The notes under the pieces are model-generated. The model saw only the letters and a list, made by a program, of their open reading frames with translations, ran no database searches and was not told the origin of the DNA. This document shows, one piece after another, positions 60,622 to 64,000 of a DNA stretch of 64,000 nucleotides (the first letter of the stretch is position 1; every line of letters starts with the position of its first letter). Both the position numbers and the translations under genes were made by a program. Source of the DNA: JAABRU01 sp041390465 (GTDB taxonomy: Bacteria; Desulfobacterota; Desulfobacteria; Desulfobacterales; Desulfococcaceae); the NCBI GenBank assembly GCA_041390465.1, contig JAWKPW010000007.1, forward strand, positions 1 to 64,000, written 5' to 3'.

Positions 60622-63501
60622 TCACAGCATCCCGGCCTCTTTCAGAACACTTCCCGCCATTTCCCTGACCTGGGGATCAGAAGCGGCCAGCATTTCTCCT
60701 GCCAGAGGATTGTATCTCTTTGACTTCAGGCACGCTATCAGGCGCAGCACCCGCATGTGCATCCGGCTGTCTCCGCCGGAAAGCAGCAGGCGCAGGGATT
60801 CATATTCTGAGAGCATTTTCATGCCCCGCAGATCCGGAATATGCCCCGGGCCTGCGGGTGCGGACTCAACAATGGGAATGATGACCCTGCGCAGATTTGT
60901 CTCCAGCAGATTGTCCAGAAATTCCACCGCACTGGATCGCAAATCCGCCCTTTCACTCTGCAGGTTCCTGTACACATCGGAAATCTCCTGGGGCGGATAT
61001 TTGAGCCCCAGAAGTCCGAATATCCTTTCCAGGTTGTCATCCAGACGTTTTTCCAGAGAATGGATCAGTTGCTCTCTTGCCTCACGCACATCCTGCCTGT
61101 CTTCCTGCGCTGTCCCGGTTCCGGGGGATGGGAACCCTGCGGCATTTGCCGGAGACGGATTATTGGCAGTACCGGCACCGTTTCCGGAATTCTGAAACTG
61201 ACTGCAGAGCACTGTCAGCAGGTCCAGATGCTCTCTGGTCTCTTCGAGTATGGTCCGCACAATGCGGCGATCATCAAATTTCAGAAAGGGAAAATGCACC
61301 CGGATATGATTCATGGCCCGGACCACCTCACAGCGGATGGCCGGGTCAGGATGGCGGATGTTCAGGCTCAGAACATCTGCCGCCTTCTGCTTTCCCATTT
61401 GCGCGAGAATATCCGGAATCTGTATCCGGACAGTGTGATCCGCAAGGGGATTGTTCAGCCACTGGGCCAGTGTGTCCCCGATATCCGGCCCCAAATCTTT
61501 CAGCGCGTGCGCTGCGGCTTTCCGGAATTCCTCCTTTGCCAGAAAGGGCATGAGCACAGAAATGAAATCCTTTCTCCGGGTTTCTCCGGCTCCGCGAATG
61601 GCAGCCTTTACAACATCTGTGTCCGGATCATTGAGAAAAATATGCAGATGGGGATGGAAATCCGGAAGATTGGCCGCTCCGATGACCCGTGCGCAGTTCA
61701 TGCGGACAAAACGGGCCTGCTCCTGATCCTGAATCTGGTAGGCGGCACTCAGATTTTCCCTGAGTATGCCGCAGAGATCAAACATGGTTTTGAGTTTCTG
61801 ATTGCCCCGTGTTTCCCAGGCCAGAGCCAAAAGCGCTGCCCCCCGGATTCGGTAATCCTCATGGCGCAGATACTCCCGTATCAGGGATTTTTCCTTTTCT
61901 CCGGGATGCCGGAACAGGTAATGAAGCGCCTCGGTTTTCACCTTCTGATCAGGATCGTGCACAAGGGCCAGTGCCTCCTGTGTGAAATCCGGGTGTTTGC
62001 AGAAACAGATATTGCGCAGCACTTCCCGGCGCACACAGGAATCCGGATGCCGGAGGAGGTTCCGGTAACAGGGGATAAAGCGCTGATCCCGGATTTCCCG
62101 GATCATGATCAGGGTGTTCACTGTCCCGGATGCATCCCCTTTTTCCAGAATTTCGCAGCATTCGCCTATAATGCACGGATTTCGGAAATCCGGATGCTTT
62201 TCCGTCAGCGGGGAGTTTCCCGCAAGTTTCCTGCGAAAGGAGCGGATGTATTCCCTTCGCACCAGAATCACCATATACAGCCAGATTCCAATGAGAACAA
62301 TCATCAGCAGACTGACCTGGCGAACCGGAAATTCAAGGCTTTCCGTCAGCAGGAGCAGCAGAATGCCCCCCAGCCCCGTGGCAAAACTGTCGGCAAAGAC
62401 ATCAATAAAGGATTTGGCCTGTTTCTTGATATCCGAAGGAACCGGCAGAATCAGCAGTTCAATTCCGGATTTGTTAAGGGAATTTTTCAGGCTGCCGTCA
62501 CAGAGTTTGATGAAGATGGCTGTCCACAGCACCGGATGAATGAGCACCAGCAGCGCACCGGACAGAATGGCCAGGGGAAGAAAAAAAAGGGATGCACCCA
62601 CACCCAGACCTGTCACCACTTTGCGGGTGGCGATGACCTGTATGAACAGAGAGGCCGCGTTCAGGTTGGACAGCCAGAAACCGAAAAATGCGGCCAGCCG
62701 GTCGCTGTCCTGTATCTGCGCTGCGGCAATCGCACTGAACTGATACTCCACCATCCGGCCCGCGATCACACCAAACCCCAGTATGCCTGCTGTGAGAAGC
62801 AGATGCCGGGAATTGCGGATGATATGAAAAGGGTTGTCTGCGGTTTCCCGGAGTTGCTTTTCCTGACGGAATTTCTGCAGAACCTTATCCCGCCGGGAGG
62901 CAGTCTGAATGGTGCGCACAATGGGAATGCAGATATAAAGAAAACCCGCACAAATCCAGAGCAGATGAAGGCTTCCCAGATACTGGGCTGTGAAACGGGT
63001 CAGGTATCCGCCGAAAATTCCCCCGGCAATCGCGCCTGTGCCGATAAAACCGAACAGTCGCCGGGCTTCCCTGGGGTTAAAGATGCTGTTGGCCAGAATC
63101 CAGAACTGCGATGAGGAAACCAAAGCAAAAATGGCTGTCCACACATAGAAAATGAAAAGCACGGCTCCGCCTGCCGCATCTGTGCAGAGCAGAGCCCAGA
63201 AAAGAATCAGGGAAAGCACGGCCAGCCAAAGGGTGCGGATGATCAGATGACAGAGATCAAAACGTCTGAGCTGCACAGAATAGAACTTCGACATGCCTGC
63301 GGCGCAGAAGGCCACCAGAATGAAGACATAGGGAAGCCTGGCTGCACCGAATCTGTAAAGAAACAGGGCATTGCATACAGGTTTGGCAATCATCAGGGAG
63401 GAGATGAGCAGAAAAACAAAGGAGAACATCAGGAAGACCCGAAGTTCCTCCCCTTCCCGTATGTCAAACATTTTTCTGAAAAAAGTTCCCGCAGATTCCA
63501 T
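60622..63501 (-). CDS. NTT-type (ADP/ATP carrier-like) membrane protein fused to HEAT repeats
   Basis: About 959 residues. Residues 1-440 form about twelve membrane segments resembling Npt1/Npt2 nucleotide transporters (EELRVFLMFSFVFLLISSLMIAKPVCNALFL, SQFWILANSIFNPREARRLFGFIGTGAIAGGIFGG). The rest is alpha-alpha HEAT repeats (for example HPDSCVRREVLRNICF, HEDYRIRGAALLALA) with a Pro/Gly/Ala linker near 790, likely cytoplasmic. The frame is open to 63768, but the extra 89 residues look unlike the family and lack a ribosome site. Substrate unknown; the carrier core may act as a sensor. Confidence 0.78.
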   Translation of the reverse strand: MESAGTFFRKMFDIREGEELRVFLMFSFVFLLISSLMIAKPVCNALFLYRFGAARLPYVFILVAFCAAGMSKFYSVQLRRFDLCHLIIRTLWLAVLSLILFWALLCTDAAGGAVLFIFYVWTAIFALVSSSQFWILANSIFNPREARRLFGFIGTGAIAGGIFGGYLTRFTAQYLGSLHLLWICAGFLYICIPIVRTIQTASRRDKVLQKFRQEKQLRETADNPFHIIRNSRHLLLTAGILGFGVIAGRMVEYQFSAIAAAQIQDSDRLAAFFGFWLSNLNAASLFIQVIATRKVVTGLGVGASLFFLPLAILSGALLVLIHPVLWTAIFIKLCDGSLKNSLNKSGIELLILPVPSDIKKQAKSFIDVFADSFATGLGGILLLLLTESLEFPVRQVSLLMIVLIGIWLYMVILVRREYIRSFRRKLAGNSPLTEKHPDFRNPCIIGECCEILEKGDASGTVNTLIMIREIRDQRFIPCYRNLLRHPDSCVRREVLRNICFCKHPDFTQEALALVHDPDQKVKTEALHYLFRHPGEKEKSLIREYLRHEDYRIRGAALLALAWETRGNQKLKTMFDLCGILRENLSAAYQIQDQEQARFVRMNCARVIGAANLPDFHPHLHIFLNDPDTDVVKAAIRGAGETRRKDFISVLMPFLAKEEFRKAAAHALKDLGPDIGDTLAQWLNNPLADHTVRIQIPDILAQMGKQKAADVLSLNIRHPDPAIRCEVVRAMNHIRVHFPFLKFDDRRIVRTILEETREHLDLLTVLCSQFQNSGNGAGTANNPSPANAAGFPSPGTGTAQEDRQDVREAREQLIHSLEKRLDDNLERIFGLLGLKYPPQEISDVYRNLQSERADLRSSAVEFLDNLLETNLRRVIIPIVESAPAGPGHIPDLRGMKMLSEYESLRLLLSGGDSRMHMRVLRLIACLKSKRYNPLAGEMLAASDPQVREMAGSVLKEAGML

Positions 63502-63786
63502 CAGGCCGTTTCCATGAGGATTTTGCAAGGCTGAAGTGAAAGGTTTCCGGTCTGTCAGAAAAATTTCTCTGCATACGGTCAGCCGCCATTCTGCCGCATG
63601 CGCGCTGATGTATGAAAGAAGTTGTTTGACAGATTGCTTATGTAAACAATTTTTTGCGGATTTGTCGAGCGTTTTCTGCATTCCCGTGCAAAGCTGCCGC
63701 ACGGACCATGATTTTTCCGCTCCGAAATTAACAGAACAGTCCCGCAAATCGATAGTGGGATTGTTCATACTGATAAAAATGTGGAC

Positions 63787-63947
63787 AGTGGGTCAAATCC
63801 GTTGATCGGGTAGTGGGTCAAATCCGTTGATCAGATCCTGTCACCGAGGCAGAAAAAATCCGAAAGGATTGACATTATTATAGAAAAATTCCAAAAAACA
63901 AACCGGAATCCCGGAAGGGATGACATTGTCAACCAATTTGACCCACT
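63787..63947. repeat. 136-bp AGTGGGTCAAA element with a partial tandem copy
   Basis: The full copy spans 63812-63947 with AGTGGGTCAAA and TTTGACCCACT ends and AATCC-GAAA-GGATT and ATCCC-GGAA-GGGAT hairpins. The first 25 bases are repeated in front at 63787. Confidence 0.8.
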
Positions 63948-64000
63948 ATCGATCCGGAAACCGGGCCGAAATTCCGTTTCACCTCATTCCGGCACTCCGG

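Noticed and set aside
1..64000. CRISPR array, tRNA, rRNA, complete insertion sequence or prophage
   Set aside because: No evenly spaced direct repeats, tRNA cloverleaf, rRNA sequence, transposase or integrase was recognised on either strand by eye.

Overview
The window looks like chromosome of an anaerobic, Gram-negative bacterium, most likely a sulfate-reducer-type Desulfobacterota (Desulfobacterales, perhaps a large-genome, repeat-rich lineage such as Desulfonema). This is inferred from gene content: isoleucine made through citramalate, a DUF3786/4Fe-4S protein, a ferredoxin-nitroreductase, bacteriohemerythrin, a PEP-CTERM-like protein, a large-type SRP RNA, and RND and heptosyltransferase genes that imply an outer membrane. 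No database search was possible.

Layout. 1-9 kb (minus): branched-chain amino acid cluster ilvD-ilvB-ilvN-(two small ORFs)-ilvC-rnk*-cimA, headed by a promoter, an Ile/Leu/Val-rich leader peptide and a terminator/antiterminator pair, i.e. a classic attenuator. 9-14 kb: DksA-like protein, a receiver protein and a large GGDEF/EAL/CBS hybrid kinase placed behind a c-di-GMP-I riboswitch and terminator. 14-21 kb (plus): class 3 lipase, two paralogous NlpC/P60 lipoproteins, alpha/beta hydrolase, DEAD-box helicase. 21-26 kb: endonuclease III-Cdd1 fusion, TrhP-type U32 protein with a DUF3786 partner, DUF4230 protein, ferredoxin-nitroreductase. 27 kb: SRP RNA and an HD phosphohydrolase. 28-33 kb: a frameshifted NorD/VWA gene, PrmA and a broken UPF0175/PIN toxin-antitoxin pair. 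33-38 kb: HTH-EIIA, ClC channel, Usp-like protein and glycosyltransferase 9. 38-46 kb: a gene-poor, repeat-rich and partly very AT-rich stretch with a tiny PEP-CTERM-like protein, an RND pump whose permease is decayed, and a ruined YggS gene. 46-49 kb: cupin, argD, argB. 49-57 kb: a type IIG restriction-modification protein, Uma2 nuclease, a STAS / anti-sigma / SpoIIE partner-switching set (the anti-sigma gene frameshifted) and an AbiEii toxin with a broken small companion. 57-64 kb: NAD kinase, hemerythrin, GNAT, EamA transporter and an ADP/ATP-carrier-like protein with HEAT repeats.

Two features run through the whole window. First, non-coding gaps are filled with several families of short inverted-repeat elements: a roughly 104-bp family with ends like ATACCRATTCYCC, a 136-bp family with ends AGTGGGTCAAA, and smaller hairpin families. 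Second, many accessory genes carry one or a few single-base indels or a single nonsense codon while core genes are intact, suggesting active gene decay or base-level sequence errors.
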